Positions 30,909 to 42,987 of a DNA stretch of 64,000 nucleotides are shown piece after piece. Numbering within the stretch: position 1 is the stretch's first letter; each line of letters opens with the position of its first letter. The notes under the pieces are model-generated. The model did not search any database and was not told the origin of the DNA. It saw only the letters and a list, made by a program, of their open reading frames with translations. This DNA comes from Enoplolaimus lenunculus (Eukaryota > Nematoda > Enoplea > Enoplida > Thoracostomopsidae), in assembly GCA_030248215.1 (NCBI GenBank), contig JASANG010004099.1:1-64000 (forward strand). The letters are read 5' to 3'. The position numbers and the translations under genes are program-made.

Positions 30909-31145
30909 ACTCATGTATAGAACAAGATTGCAACAGTAGTATAAGCATGTTCCTAAGTCTAATTCTAAGCGTAAGCATAAAGAAGAACCTATTCCTAAGC
31001 CTAAGCCTAAGGCTAAGCCTAAGCCGAAGTCTAAGCCGAAGCTTAAGCCTCAGCCTAAGCCGAAGCCTAAGTCTAAGCCTAAGCCTAAGCCAAAGCAGAA
31101 ATGTCAAAAACTTAAGCTGAGTCTATTCAAGCCCAGCAGGAAAAC
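30909..31145 (+). mobile_element. Family C element, long hexamer array
   Basis: Left end ACTCATGTATAGAACAAGAT, right end eroded after CCCAGCAGGAAAACGTCC. About 18 hexamers at 30990-31095, many of the AAGCCG variant. Confidence 0.65.
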
Positions 31146-31489
31146 GTCCCAACAATAAGGGGCGGGAGAATTTCCGTAGCACGATTCATTCGGCGCGTTA
31201 AACTGTTTTAGGCTAAGGGTGAGCGAAAATGTCCACAGGAAAGCGTCACTGCCCCGCTTGTTCCCAGCCGGTAATTGCGGGCCAGACACCAACGGAGCCA
31301 CGACATTCTCATGGGTGAGAACTCGTCTTAGGTTCTGTCATTGTTTCACATTGTCTTGTCCTGCGTGTGTATACGGTGTGCATGGCACGTACTGTGTACA
31401 CCATGAGGTTATATTTTTTGATTCATTATGTCATAAAATCACGTTGTTTTCAGCAGGTAATGAACGAAATGGAACAAAATAATTTCGCT

Positions 31490-31699
31490 GCATTATCAGG
31501 CAAGTAGCCAGATGAGAGACGTAGCCGACCGCGTAGGCAAGGGGGAGGGGCGCATGGGGGCTCAGCCCTCCTGGAAAAATTTTGGCCCCCCTTGAAGATT
31601 TTCGCATCTTTGTTGTAACTCACTGATAGCCCTGGGATGCCCTTCCTGAAAATTTTTTTGCTTCCCCGTCCTAGCAAGGTGAGCTGGCTACAGGCCTGG
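31490..31699 (-). mobile_element. Family D hAT-like element
   Basis: TCAGGCAAGTAGCCAGATGA at the left, GGTGAGCTGGCTACAGGCCTG at the right; interior GGGGGCTCAGCCCTCCTGG and TTTTTGCTTCCCCGTCCTAG. Confidence 0.62.
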
Positions 31700-31978
31700 A
31701 TGTTGGTGTTCTAGGCGTTTCGAAATCTAATAACTAAAAAGCTATTTTAGTGACATTTCAAGGTTTGATCAAATATTTTTAACCCAACACGGTAATACTG
31801 GATTATTATGCATTCAAATACTGTTTTATTCTACACCATTCCGATCTTTATTCAAGTCATTGCGCAGATTTTGCATTATAAATCGTTTTGACATACATTT
31901 ATGTTGCATTTGGCATAAAGTAACAAATCTTACCATGTTTTTCAATCGTATATTTCATTAGAAGTCACGTGATATATA

Positions 31979-32232
31979 CTGCAAATTCCGATGAGTTTGA
32001 TTAATCAACTCAGAGAGAGAATTAGCGATTTCTGGTTATTTCCGAGTTAATAACAGTCTAGACATCAATTCACTCGGTGGTTATTGAATTCTTCTGGGTT
32101 AATTGATTAATAAGCTCAGAACGAGTTCTATCAATTTAGAAGCCTGAGTTGTGAAAGACCTAATTCACACCTCTGACCATTGAAGGGATTCAACTCATCC
32201 TGTGTTAAAATCAATTCACTGAAATTTACAAT
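31979..32232 (-). mobile_element. Family A MITE, decayed
   Basis: CTGCAAATTCCGATGAG to TTCACTGAAATTTACAATAG; followed within ten bases by another decayed copy. Confidence 0.65.
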
Positions 32233-32239
32233 AGAAAAC

Positions 32240-32476
32240 ACACTGTTTATTCCAGTGAGTTATTTAATAAACTCAAACGGAAAGCTAGTTATTCGTGAGT
32301 TAATAACAGTAAACTTTCGCACACTTTGAGTTGAGTTGATTCTCACAGTAAGTTGAGTTGACTCTGTGGAAGTTGATTAATTAAATCAGAATGAGTTGAA
32401 TCAACTCAAAATTGTGAGTTCTCATAGTCCTAACTCAGGCTGGCTGATGAGTTAACGAAATTTTATAGGTACAGTG
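32240..32476 (-). mobile_element. Family A MITE, decayed
   Basis: CACTGTTTATTCCAGTGAG at the left; the right end (AAATTTTATAGGTACAGTG) is deleted in part. It lies head to tail with 31979-32232. Confidence 0.6.
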
Positions 32477-32815
32477 CAGTTTAACCAAACGATGGTAAAT
32501 GAAAATTGTTCAAAATAATTTGAAAATTTTACTTAATCGTTTCTAAAGTTAATTATTTAAGCAATTTATCGCTTACAAAATGTTGGAATATTTATGCTCC
32601 CGAGGCACAGGTGCAACGAAGACCAGCTTCCAGGTAAAATGTAAAATTGGTCATTTTCGTTATAAACAATGCGAAAATTGTTTACAAAAAAACACTACAT
32701 TTCGTTCATACCTGCAGGATGAACAGTTACTTTTTGACCAATACGAAAAGATCGGTAAAATTAGTATATAAATTAATGTCGAAAACGTTTTCAGGCTATC
32801 AATACACAGCTGCAC

Positions 32816-33455
32816 AAGGTTCACGTTAAAACTGGGGCAACTCGAAACAGTTTTTCCTATTACAATAGCAGGTAACATTTTGGTTGCACATTCATTCGTT
32901 GTCAAATTAAAAAAATTGAGTTGCATTATATCCTGGATGTGGAGTAGACAGTCACCGTTTGTACTGTAATATCATGATATTGCACATATTGTCTGCGAGT
33001 ATCATGTGATATGTTTGCAAGTGTCTACGTACCTGAGGTAACATAACCATATTGTCGTGTTGAATATAATATGCCACTAGAATTTTTGAATTTCTTGTAT
33101 TTAGAAATATATGTACAGAAAATTTCCGCCGAAAACCAAACAAAGTATTGCAAATTGAGCGTTAAGAATTATATACCGCTTAAGTTTTCTTTTCTAGCGT
33201 TCAAATTATTTTGCCTTGCATAATGTTATGTGATATTCGCTAGAATTGTGGAATATCACGTTATTCACATAAATGTACCGCGTCATCATTTGACATATGG
33301 CTATTTGTATACGAAGATTACTTGAGAACAGTGGTTTGTAAACCAGTATCATGTAGCATGTACTTTTTGTCGGGATATCCGTTATGTAGATAACAATTCC
33401 TGTTGGCATAGGATCAACTTGGACAACCAAGTTCCGCGCTTCCCTAACATGACCT
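32816..33455 (-). mobile_element. Family F element, old copy
   Basis: Read on the minus strand from about 33455, GTCCAAGTTGATCC, GGTTATCTACATAAC-like text, ATAGCCATATGTCAAATGAT and ATTTATGTGAATAACGTGAT follow the same order as 48690-49361. Ends are eroded. Confidence 0.55.
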
Positions 33456-33724
33456 ATGCCTGATAAGAGCTGGCGATGCTAAATTGGTTGACCCTGTATT
33501 CACAAATATATATAATTGAAAGGCAATCAACGGTACGCTTCAGGACCGTATTTCTTTATCCATAGAAGTGTCAGGTCTTAAAACTGTCTTCTAGTAATTT
33601 TCAAATTAGACTAATATACAAATCAATATTGCTAATGCACATCTAACACTGTTTTGGTGGCTAAAAATTAGAGAAAAATCAGCTATATCTATGCCGTCGT
33701 CGAAAACACCATTAACCGTATAGC

Positions 33725-33910
33725 CAGTGGTAGTCCTTAGAAGGCCGGTCGGGCCCACGCCGTCAACATGAATCAAACCGTAGATTTTGTATTAAGACTT
33801 TAGCACTAAAATAGCATTCATTCGGGTTTTCGCTCGCGAGTTTCTTTTTGTATTCTTTTTATATTTTACACCGTTCCACACCCATTTAGAAATTTCTGGA
33901 TCCGCCACTG
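33725..33910. mobile_element. Family L hAT MITE with perfect 8-bp target duplication
   Basis: CAGTGGTAGTCC and TCTGGATCCGCCACTG ends, exact CGTATAGC at 33717-33724 and 33911-33918. CAGTGGCGGATCC-type ends with 8-bp duplications are typical of hAT elements. Non-autonomous, 186 bases. Confidence 0.78.
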
Positions 33911-34309
33911 CGTATAGCACAAACCAATATGATTGATCAATGTATTTGATGATGTATACTACAAACGGACTTGATACAACTACAATATGTACCTCTCTAT
34001 ACGTGCCGGTTTTAGTTCCTATTCTGTCTGCTTTAAGAGCGAAAAGATATATCTGAAATTAAGTATTGTCTCTAAAACGTACTACACCGTATGCAAAATA
34101 TAGCGACCGGTATGATGGTTCCCAATATTACGCAATACTAACTTGAAAATAATACCCACGGTCGCTTTAATAGTCTTCTACGTCAGCTACAATATGACGC
34201 CCAAAAACACTCATGGGGATCCCTAATTGATTTTTACGTGTTGACGGTTCCAAGGAGGGGATGGGTCTTACATTGGCGTTGGTGCCGACACATGAATTAA
34301 AACCAAAAT

Positions 34310-34482
34310 TTTGTCAGACTTCTGAATAGATTTAATTCACATTGTGAGTAAATTTATTAAGTCACCCGGAATTAAATCAGCACACAGCGAATTAATATGT
34401 ATACTGCAACTAACTCCGAAATGACCAAAAACTATTAATTCTCTCTCTGAGGTGATTAATCAACTCACTGGAATTTACAGTG
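34310..34482 (+). mobile_element. Family A MITE, left end missing
   Basis: Retains ATTAATCAACTCACTGGAAT-TTACAGTG at the right before TA; the left part is diverged. Confidence 0.6.
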
Positions 34483-34593
34483 TAGTGCTACGGCTAATTG
34501 AATAGAAGACATCTTGAACGAAATAAATTCAAAGCTCAAAAAATATGCTGCAGCAATATTTATATTCTGTTTTCACGAAGTGGAATACGTTAA

Positions 34594-34886
34594 AGCCCTA
34601 TTTACACGTGCAAGTTTTTTGCAACAAAAACGTACACGTGCCCCTTGCATGTGCATATTTGGTCACAAAGCAGCTTTGAAGTTGTTGCAGCTGCAAATTA
34701 CTAAAATTCGAGTTATTTAATTTATTTCGCACTTGTGAACGAAGTTGCAACTCGCTTAAATTTGTTGCACCTGCAATTTGATTGGTCAATCGAAATGTTC
34801 AATTGAAAATACTTGCAGCTGCAAGTATTTTGTGCAAGTTGCAGCTGCGAGTTCTCGCTGCAAAAACTTGCACGTGTGAATTAAAC
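34594..34886. mobile_element. Family E MITE with TTAA flanks
   Basis: TTAA at 34590-34593 and 34887-34890 flank AGCCCTATTTACACGTGCAAG and CTTGCACGTGTGAATTAAAC. Internal TTGCAGCTGCAAAT palindromes. Confidence 0.75.
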
Positions 34887-35361
34887 TTAAACTTTTCAAC
34901 CAAGATTTCTATGCTCTAAAAGTTTTATAAACGGCATTATTGATCCGAAATGTAAATGCAATTGGCGAAATCTACAAGCGACGGCGTTCAAAGCAAAAGT
35001 TCTTAAAACTTTAATCATAATTCGCTTATTTGAAAATTTTGGTGCTAATTGGCAATAAGTGTATATACCCGTTTAAGTAACCGCTCAGTTGAATTGAAAA
35101 CAATGCTACGAGTTACCTGAACTGAAAATAAATGTTATAAACAGCCATATCAGTATTCGTAAATATTAATACGTTTGCCGACAGCCAAAAACAACCAATA
35201 TGAACTGCAGTTTGTCTGTCATAAAACTTGTTGCTTTTTATAGCGTTACCATGATGCCGGTAGTAGTCAATATTATAGTTTAGCATTGTAATTTATTTTA
35301 GAGAAAAACCTAAAGGTAAACATTAAAAAAAGTCGTTTAAACCTAAACAAAACAACTTTCT

Positions 35362-35630
35362 GGCCCATGTAAAGATCAGGGGCGAAGAGTTTTTCTGTTG
35401 GACTGCAATAGAGTAAGCTTAAGCTTTACACTATTTTTTTTGCTTGGTTAGGCTTAGGCTTAGGAATATGCTCATTTTAACGCTTAGGTTTACGCTTAGG
35501 CTTAGGCTTTGGATTAGGCTTAGGAATATGCTCATTCTAACGCTTAGGCTTACGCTTAGGCTTAGGCTTTGGATTAGGCTTAGGAATAAGCTTATAATAC
35601 ATGTTCCGTCCATTGTTCTTTACATTGGTC
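35362..35630 (-). mobile_element. Family C element with internal duplication
   Basis: GGCCCATGTAAAGATCAGG and TGTTCTTTACATTGGTC. A roughly 60-base unit (ATATGCTCATT...TTTGGATTAGGC) is tandemly repeated twice, giving the repetitive Leu/Arg/Ser frames seen on both strands. Confidence 0.75.
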
Positions 35631-36309
35631 AATTGGCCTATCAAAAATTTGACTGTCTTGGAAAAATTTTAGCCAGACTTATAAACTAACTTAAACTCCA
35701 CGGCTGTCGCCTTCTGAAATTCTGGGAAACGATTTCAGCAAACAATTCATTTCTACGGTGCGTGCGTACGTGGTATGTTGTAGTTCTAATCATGAAAAAA
35801 ATGCCAAATATATAACTTTGGCTCAAATTTCAAACAACAAAATTATGTAGTACCAGGCGGTAATTAGTCGTTTGTATACGTTACACAGTAAAAGAATCGT
35901 GTCAAAAATACAAAACAGTTGAAGAGTTTCGCAAAATATAACGAATCATATTGATGCTAAAATTGCGTTTTACCAAACTCTAAAGCTTTTATAACTGAAC
36001 AAACGTTTTGTTACGGTAAAAATTCATTTTCCAGTATTTCTAATATTAAGTTACAAGAAACTTTTCACCAGAGATTCTGTTTAAAACAAGAATAACAGTT
36101 GAAATGACGTTTGTGACATTTATTTCTAAATTGATTTTTTCAGATGTTCTTGCGATGTTTTTTGTTTGGTAGCTATGTAATATTAGCTCAGCTTATGGCA
36201 ATCCTGCAGCAAAGAATAATAGCTCTTAGGACACTTTTGGTTGACGCGCATTTGACTTTCTCAACTGAACGTTTGGACTACCACATCTTCAAGGTGTAAA
36301 AATGTTTCC
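35631..36309. other. No gene recognised
   Basis: AT-rich sequence, no repeat family or coding exon identified. Confidence 0.3.
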
Positions 36310-36312
36310 TTA

Positions 36313-36982
36313 TGCGGGATTCATGTTATAACCGGGGCAGGCGGGACACGGTTTGTCCCATGTAGATTCGACGTCAACATTAAAATTCGAGCACTCATAT
36401 CGGATAAACAGACAAACCTCGAATGTCGTATGACATTTACTTACAAACCACCGCTCACAGAAGATCAATGTGTACAAGAGTCGGTATGTCACGTGATACT
36501 GAGTGACATTTATGCGAATATCATGATAGTCCAAAATTACAATGAATATCATTATGATATTCAGCGGGACAGTGTAATCTTAGGGTGCTAATAAATTAAT
36601 GGAAAGTCGGACGGCAGAGGCACAGCTGTGCTTAAAATACCAAATACACGTCTGCAAATTCATTTCCGACACAAAACCGATTAGAAAGTGTCATAATTCA
36701 AAAATTCAAATTTCAAATTCTAGTATCATATGATATTCAACAGGACAACTTGGGTTACATCAAGTATGCAGACATTTGAAAATATATCATGTGATATTCG
36801 TTGACAATACGTCGAATATCATATGATATTGAAGGACAAAAGGTTGCCTACACATGATAATAGCAGACAAATTTGAATTTTTGAATACGATATGGGGTCT
36901 ATAAGCGGACATAATGTTAGCCAATAGTCTAATAGGGACAAAACGTGTCCCAAGCTGCCCCGGTTATAACGTGAACCCCGCA
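36313..36982 (+). mobile_element. Family F element, young copy
   Basis: A 670-base element flanked by TTA (36310-36312 and 36983-36985), with ends TGCGGGATTCATGTTATAAC-CGGGGCAG and CTGCCCCGGTTATAACGTGA-ACCCCGCA. The interior repeats ATATCATATGATATT-like palindromes at least five times. It differs from 57875-58544 at only three positions by eye. It encodes no recognisable transposase. A 3-bp TTA duplication suggests a PIF/Harbinger-type mover. Confidence 0.8.
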
Positions 36983-37037
36983 TTAACGCTGCGTACATTG
37001 TATATTTATACAAAGATTCTTAAAGACAATAATTAAG

Positions 37038-37105
37038 GCCCACATGTATAGAACAGGACCGGTACAGTAGTATAAGCATATTCGTAAGCCTAAGCCTAAC
37101 AAGCA
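37038..37105 (+). mobile_element. Family C element, left end only
   Basis: GGCCCACATGTATAGAACAGG through two CCTAAG units, then unrelated sequence; a reversed scrap (CCTTACGCTTAGGCTTAAAC) lies at 37170. Confidence 0.55.
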
Positions 37106-37277
37106 TTTTTTGAATGCGTCTAGAAACAACTATAAATTTGAGTCAAATGGTGTAAAATTTTGTGTAGGCACATCCTTACGCTTAGGCTTAAACTATTGGA
37201 CTCAAAATGTGTAATTGTTTGCAGACTTACTATTCAAAAACTGCTTGTTAAATAATAAATTATCACATATCAGTGTT

Positions 37278-37483
37278 GGCTGATGTAAAGATCAGAAGCG
37301 GAATGTTTTTCAATGGGGCTAGAATAGAGTAAGCTTAAGCTTTAGACAAATTATTTTGCTTGGCTTAGTCTTAGGCTAAGGCTTAGGAATAAACTCATTC
37401 TTACGCTTAGGATAAGGCTTAGGCTTAGGCTTATGAATAAGCTTCTAATACCTACTGTTCCGCCCCTGTTCTTTACATTGGCC
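37278..37483 (-). mobile_element. Family C element with TTAGGC units
   Basis: GGCTGATGTAAAGATCAGAAG and CCCTGTTCTTTACATTGGCC; left flank TCAGTGTT and right flank TCTAGTGT partly agree. Its inverted segmental copy is near 42735-42925. Confidence 0.72.
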
Positions 37484-37846
37484 TCTAGTGTTAAAGGTTT
37501 TAGCATTTTAAATCACAGACTATAACACGATCATAAGTTGCTGAACTATGTTGTAAAGAAACTCAAAGTTTATAAGGGGCAAATACAAATGACGCTGAAA
37601 AGGAAATGTATCATTTACTGAAATTTTTGGAACCAAAAAACAGGCACTGCAGGCTTTAAATAACCAGAACGATGGTTGTTGGAGGTAAGAAAATATTTTT
37701 CAACAGTTGAATATACTCTACCGGCCTGAAAACAGCGCCTACATCCCATCGAGGTTTATTAAATCTTTACAAAATAGGCTTGAAATTATATTAAGTCAAT
37801 TGCAAGAGGCACAGCAAGGATTTCGTTTTGGGATGGTGCGCCACTG

Positions 37847-38055
37847 CACTGCAAAAAATGGTGAGTCAAATTGACTCTCTCCGAAATAGGCTTTTCCGGA
37901 TTACACAAATTGAGTCAAATTCGACTCCGCCAGAGTCATATTCGACTAAACTGCGTAGCACGTTTGACTCTGGCGGAGTCGAATTTGAATCAGTTTGTAT
38001 AGTTCGTTAGAACCTATTAGAAGAGAAGCAATTTGACTCACCATTATTTGCAGTG
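37847..38055. mobile_element. Family B MITE
   Basis: CACTGCAAAAAATGGTGAG to CTCACCATTATTTGCAGTG around the CTCCGCCAGAGTC / GACTCTGGCGGAG palindrome. Segmental copy at 42179-42385. Confidence 0.82.
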
Positions 38056-38249
38056 TGCATGGTATTTGAAAACTGCAATATTTTGGTCTAAAAATAGTAA
38101 ATTTTAATTCGTAAATCGCTTCATTATACAACATCTATTTCGTGGGCAATTTTAAGTATCCAAAGCGGATATTAATATGTAAGGGCACATTTACGGGAGT
38201 TTTTGGTGGTAATGGGTTCTTTCAAGCAATAGTTAGTGTTAGAAAACTA

Positions 38250-38469
38250 CACAGCACAAAATGGGGAGTCAAATTGACTCTCTCGGAAATTGGCTTTTCC
38301 TGACTACACAAACAGAGTTAATGTCGACTCCGTTAAAGTCAAATTCGACTCATTCGAGTCGCTGAGTGAGTCGAATTTGACTCTGGTGGAGTCGAATTCG
38401 ACTCAGTTTGTGTAGTCCGGAAAAGCCTATTTCGGAGAGAGTCAATTTGACTCACCATTTTTTACTGTG
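38250..38469. mobile_element. Family B MITE
   Basis: CACAGCACAAAATGGGGAG to CTCACCATTTTTTACTGTG with TA flanks. Segmental copies: 41776-41986 (inverted) and 43785-43969 (forward, heavily eroded). Confidence 0.8.
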
Positions 38470-38560
38470 TAGCTCCGTTGGTGAATTTGGTTGGTTTATA
38501 AGGCGCTGGCCTGCGGTGTGCATATTTTGATTTCTAAGAGAAAACAGATAAAACGTAAAA
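38470..38560 (+). repeat. tRNA-like repeat head
   Basis: GCTCCGTTGGTGAATTTGGT followed by AAGGCGCTGGCCTGCGG has the look of a tRNA D-arm and anticodon arm, but the T-arm (ATTTTGATTTC) is decayed. Probably a SINE remnant. Confidence 0.3.
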
Positions 38561-38899
38561 TAAACCTTTATATATACATACATGCATACATATATATCAG
38601 TTTCGATTTAAATACTGCACCTATTCAGCATGTCTCTCAATGGGGTTAACAAAGAGTCTGCTTAACGTAGGTTTGCTTTCAACCCTGAATAACAGCCATA
38701 TGGCTTAAGAACCTTGTCAAAAGAACGATCTTTTTTGGAATTGGCGAAACCTGAAAATTGATCGTTAGAAAAGCAAAACGCTATTCAAGCCTGAGCCAAA
38801 GCCTAAGGTTAAGCCTAAACATAAAACTAAGCAACGTTTTACAGCGTTTGTCAAAATGCTATTTTTTACCATATGAATACATTTGAGCGAGGTCAGGAC

Positions 38900-39065
38900 C
38901 GTAGCTAGCTCACCTTGATAGGATGGAGCCAAAAAATTTTTCAGGATAGGGCATTTAAGGGCTGTTAATGAGTTTACAAGCAAGGTTCAGAATTTTTAGA
39001 GGGGCCAAAATTTTTCCAGGGGGAGGGGGGGCTCAGCACCCCTCTGGCTTCCTCCTTGGGTACGG
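38900..39065 (+). mobile_element. Family D hAT-like element
   Basis: GTAGCTAGCTCACCTTGATA, then TTTTTCAGGATAGGGCATTT, GAGTTTACAAGCAAGGTTCA and GGGGGGGCTCAGCACCCCTC. Segmental copies at 41185-41365 and 44395-44562. Confidence 0.65.
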
Positions 39066-39342
39066 GCCCGAGCGAGGTTTTGAAACCCAAAAATGGTTTG
39101 AATTATGAACCAATTTCCGCATTTACAATACTATGCGTCTTTGTTTTTTATGTGAGAGTTCAACCCTCCCCCCATCCTGAAATTACAGAAGAGAGGTATG
39201 TCAAATTACACAACGTGCGTTTGCTACATGCTTTTGTACACAGAACGTATCCAGTGCCCCATTATTTCCAAAATGGACGTTTATCCACTCATGACGATGC
39301 TAAAGCACTGAATGACATAAATGAATTATACCATAAGCCATT

Positions 39343-39405
39343 ATTATTATTATTGTTATTATTATTATTATTATTATGATTATTATTATTATTATTATCT
39401 ACATT
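39343..39405. repeat. ATT microsatellite
   Basis: ATT array with one GTT and one GATT interruption, repeated in the copies at 40859-40920 and 44838-44897 with slightly different lengths and interruption positions. Confidence 0.9.
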
Positions 39406-39867
39406 TGATTCTCTGCGGCGTCGTAGGTGTGCTGGCAGCTCATCAGAAACGGCATAAAATATTTACAACTTTTGCAACCATTTCAGTACCGCAAAAGCCT
39501 AAAACCTCGGTGTCCAATGTTGCCTTTAATAGCGTTTGACAAATTTTGTCAACAAAGAAAAACTAATAATTATTATGTCAAAATGAACAAAATCAACCAT
39601 ACGAAGCGAGTATGTAACCGTAAATTGTCAGTGTAGAGAGGGCAGGATGCTTATGAGGCGAAATTAGCACAAATTTGGATTCAGCTATCGAGATTATACA
39701 CGTGTACCTATTGAAAGCTTTGCCCATGTAAGAAAGGCGTAAATTTTTTTTGTTTGATTATGAGGTGTTAATTTAGATGTAATTATTTTTTTGTTTTGCT
39801 TAGGCTTAGGCTTAGGCTTACGCTTAGGAATATGCTATTTTTATGTTTATGCTTATGTTTTTTATGA

Positions 39868-39905
<38 letters not shown>

Positions 39906-40088
39906 TTTTTAATTAAAAATGGTGTTTTATTTTCAGTTTTAATGTGGGGATATCTTGGAATGGTACTATGTATTTACAAATAAAGCTACTTTTTTTACTT
40001 GGCTTCAAATTTTGACTTAGAAGTTGACAAGAAATTTTTTAACTCAGACTATTTTGCAAAAGGAATATTAGTTTTAATAGTTTTAACT

Positions 40089-40260
40089 ACACTGAAAAAT
40101 AGTGAGTCAATTTGTTTCTCTCTGAGAGGGTTTTCTTACACAATCTGAGTCAAAATTCGACTCTGCAGAGTAAAGTGCACTAAGTCATTCAATTTATTCT
40201 TTTTGTGTATTCAGAAATCTATTTTGGAGAGAGTAATTAGATTCACATCTTTTGTAGTGT
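40089..40260. mobile_element. Family B MITE, copy of 45647-45834
   Basis: CACTGAAAAATAGTGAGTC to GATTCACATCTTTTGTAGTG in the eroded part of the inverted locus copy. Confidence 0.6.
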
Positions 40261-41775
40261 ATTTGTATTTATTGACAAGTGTTTTGAACTTTACTCTTTA
40301 GTTTTTAAATACTGATTTAAGTTTGCTATAAATTTGTTTGTTTTTCACTTATAAGATAAGTTGGCTTTAGTTACAAGTGAGAATCGACTACCAGGAAAAA
40401 AATGTTTACTTTATCTGCTTTTGTTTGAAATAGATTTTTGGTAAAGTTGTTATGATGTTTAGAATGTAAAAAAGGAGGGAAAGTATATTTTCTAAGGTAA
40501 GTAAGTAAGCTAAGAAAAAAATAATTAGTCTAAGTTAAGCTACCTTTTCACTAATCAAAGAAAAAGTTTCGCGCTGTTCTTTAATGGAAAGCTTTCATAT
40601 TTTTATTGTATAATTGATAGTAATCAAATTTGTGATTTCGCCTCATACTCTGCCCTCTTACACTGAATTTACGGTTAATACTCTTTTTTATGTTATTTTG
40701 TTATTTTGATAATAATTATTAGTTTTTCTTTGTTGAAAAATTTTAAAGTATTAAGGAATTGGAAGAGGTTTTAGGTTTTGGGTACTGAAATGTTGCAAAA
40801 TGTATATATTTTATCCGTTTCTTAGCTCAGCACACCTACACCGAGAGAATCAAATGTAGATAATAATAATAATAATAATCATAATAATAATAATAATAAT
40901 AACAATAATAATAATAATGGCTTATGGTATATTCATTTATGTCATTAGTGCTTTAGCATCGTCATGAGTGGATAAACGTATTTTGGAAATAATGGGGCAC
41001 TGGATACGTTCTGTGTACAAAAGCATGTAGCAAACGCACGTTGTGTAATTTGACATACCTCTCTTCTGTAATTTCAGGATGGGGAGGGTTGAACTCTCAC
41101 ATAAAAAACAAAGACGCATAGTATTGTAAATGCGGAAATTGGTTCATAATTCAAACCATTTTTGGGTTTCAAAACCTCGCTCGGGCCCGTACCAAGGAGG
41201 AAGCCAGAGGGGTGCTGAGCCCCCCCTCCCCCTGGAAAAATTTTGGCCCCTCTAAAAATTCTGAACCTTGCTTGTAAACTCATTAACAGCCCTTAAATGC
41301 CCTATCCTGAAAAATTTTTTGGCTCCATCCTATCAAGGTGAGCTAGCTACGTCCTGACCTCGCTCAAATATATTCATATGGTAAAAAATAGCATTTTGAC
41401 AAACGCTGTAAAACGTTGCTTAGTTTTATGTTTAGGCTTAACCTTAGGCTTTGGCTCAGGCTTGAATAGCGTTTTGCTTTTTAACATCAATTTTCAGGTT
41501 TAGCCAATTCCAAAAAAGATCGTTCTTTTGACAAGGTTCTTAAGCCATATGGCTGTTATTCAGGGTTGAAAGCAAACCTACGTTAGCAGACTCTTTGTTA
41601 ACCCCATGAGAGACATGCTGAATAGGTGCAGTATTTAAATCGAAACTGATATATATGTATGCATGTATGTATATATAAAGGTTTATTTTACGTTTTATCT
41701 GTTTTCTCTTAGAAATCAAAATATGCACACGCAGGCCAGCGCCTTATAAACCAACCAAATTCACCAACGGAGCTA

Positions 41776-41986
41776 CACAGTAAAAAATGGCGAGTCAAAT
41801 TGACTCTCTCGAAATAGGCTTTTCCGGACTACAAAACTGAGTCGAATTCACTCCACCAGAGTCAAATTCGACTCACTCAGCGACTCGAATGAGTCAATTT
41901 ACTTTAACGGAGTCGACTTAACTCTGTTTGTGTAGTCAGGAAAAGCCAATTTAGAGAGTCAATTTGACTCCCTATTTTGTGCTGTG
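41776..41986. mobile_element. Family B MITE, inverted segmental copy of 38250-38469
   Basis: CACAGTAAAAAATGGCGAG to CTCCCTATTTTGTGCTGTG. Small deletions relative to the forward copy. Confidence 0.75.
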
Positions 41987-42178
41987 TAGTTTTCTAACAC
42001 TAACTATTGCTTGAAAGAACCCATTACCACCAAAAACTCCCGTAAATGTGCCCTTACATATTAATATCCGCTTTGGATACTTAAAATTCCACGAAATAGA
42101 TGTTGTATAATGAAGCGATTTACGAATTAAAATTTACTATTTTTAGACCAAAATATTGCAGTTTTCAAATACCATGCA

Positions 42179-42385
42179 CACTGCAAATAATGGTGAGTCA
42201 AATTGCTTCTCTTCTAATAGGTTCTAACGAACTATACAAATGATTCAAATTCGACTCCGCCAGAGTAAACGTGCTACGCAGTTTAGTCGAATATGACTCT
42301 GGCGGAGTCGAAATTGACTCGGTTTTTGTAATCCGGAAAAGCCTATTTCGGAGAGAGTCAATTTGACTCACTATTTTTTGCAGTG
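42179..42385. mobile_element. Family B MITE, inverted segmental copy of 37847-38055
   Basis: CACTGCAAATAATGGTGAG to CTCACTATTTTTTGCAGTG. Confidence 0.78.
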
Positions 42386-42987
42386 CAGTGGCGCACATCT
42401 AAACGAAATCTTGCTGTGCCTCTTGCAATTGACTTAATATAATTTCAAGCCTATTTTGTAAAGATTATAAACTCTTATGGGATGTAGGCGCTGTTTTCAG
42501 GCCGGAGAGTATATTCAACTTGTTGAAAAATATTTTCTTACCTCCAACAACCATCGTTCTGGTTATTTAAAGCCTGCAGTGCCTGTTTTTTGGTTCCAAA
42601 AATTTCAGTAAATGATACATTTCCTTTTCAGCGTCATTTTTATTTGCCCTTATAAACTTTGAGTTTCTTTTAACATAGTTCAGCAACTTATGATCGTGTT
42701 ATAGTCTGTGATTTAAAATGTAAAACCTTTAAACTAGAGGCAATGTAAAGAAAGGGGCGGAAAGTAGGTATTAGAAGTTATTATAAGCCTAAGTAAGCCT
42801 TATCTAAGGTAAGATGAGTTTATTCTTAAGCCTTAGCCTAAGCTAAGCAAGAAAATAATTTGTCTAAAGTTAAGCTTTTATTTAGCCCATTGAAAACATT
42901 TGTTCTGATTTTTACATCAGCCAAACTGATATGTGATAATTTATTATTTTAAGAGTTTTTGATATAAGTTGCAAACAATTACATTTT

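Larger units (their letters stand above)
37255..39870 (+). repeat. Locus copy 1 of a forward/inverted/forward triplication
   Basis: This segment recurs inverted at about 39930-42985, and its part from 38250 recurs forward at 43785-45370. The match covers transposons and unique sequence alike, including the ATT microsatellite at 39343, so it is a segmental copy rather than a transposon family. It decays into a T run at 39870-39905. Confidence 0.85.
39930..42985 (-). repeat. Locus copy 2, inverted
   Basis: Read on the minus strand, 42985 to 40490 follows 37200 to 39800, and 40450 to 39930 follows 45420 to 46010. Near both ends the copy has many small deletions, concentrated in short repeated words, unlike the middle where long stretches are identical. 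This pattern resembles unpolished long-read sequence more than evolutionary decay. Confidence 0.85.

Noticed and set aside
32580-32633. ATG-led short segment ending in CAG-GTAAAA
   Set aside because: Only 18 codons, AT-rich setting, no acceptor partner found.
39056-39379. 107-codon frame repeated at 40937 and 44462 as a conserved gene family
   Set aside because: The repetition is due to the segmental triplication, and the frame runs through a hAT-like fossil and a microsatellite.
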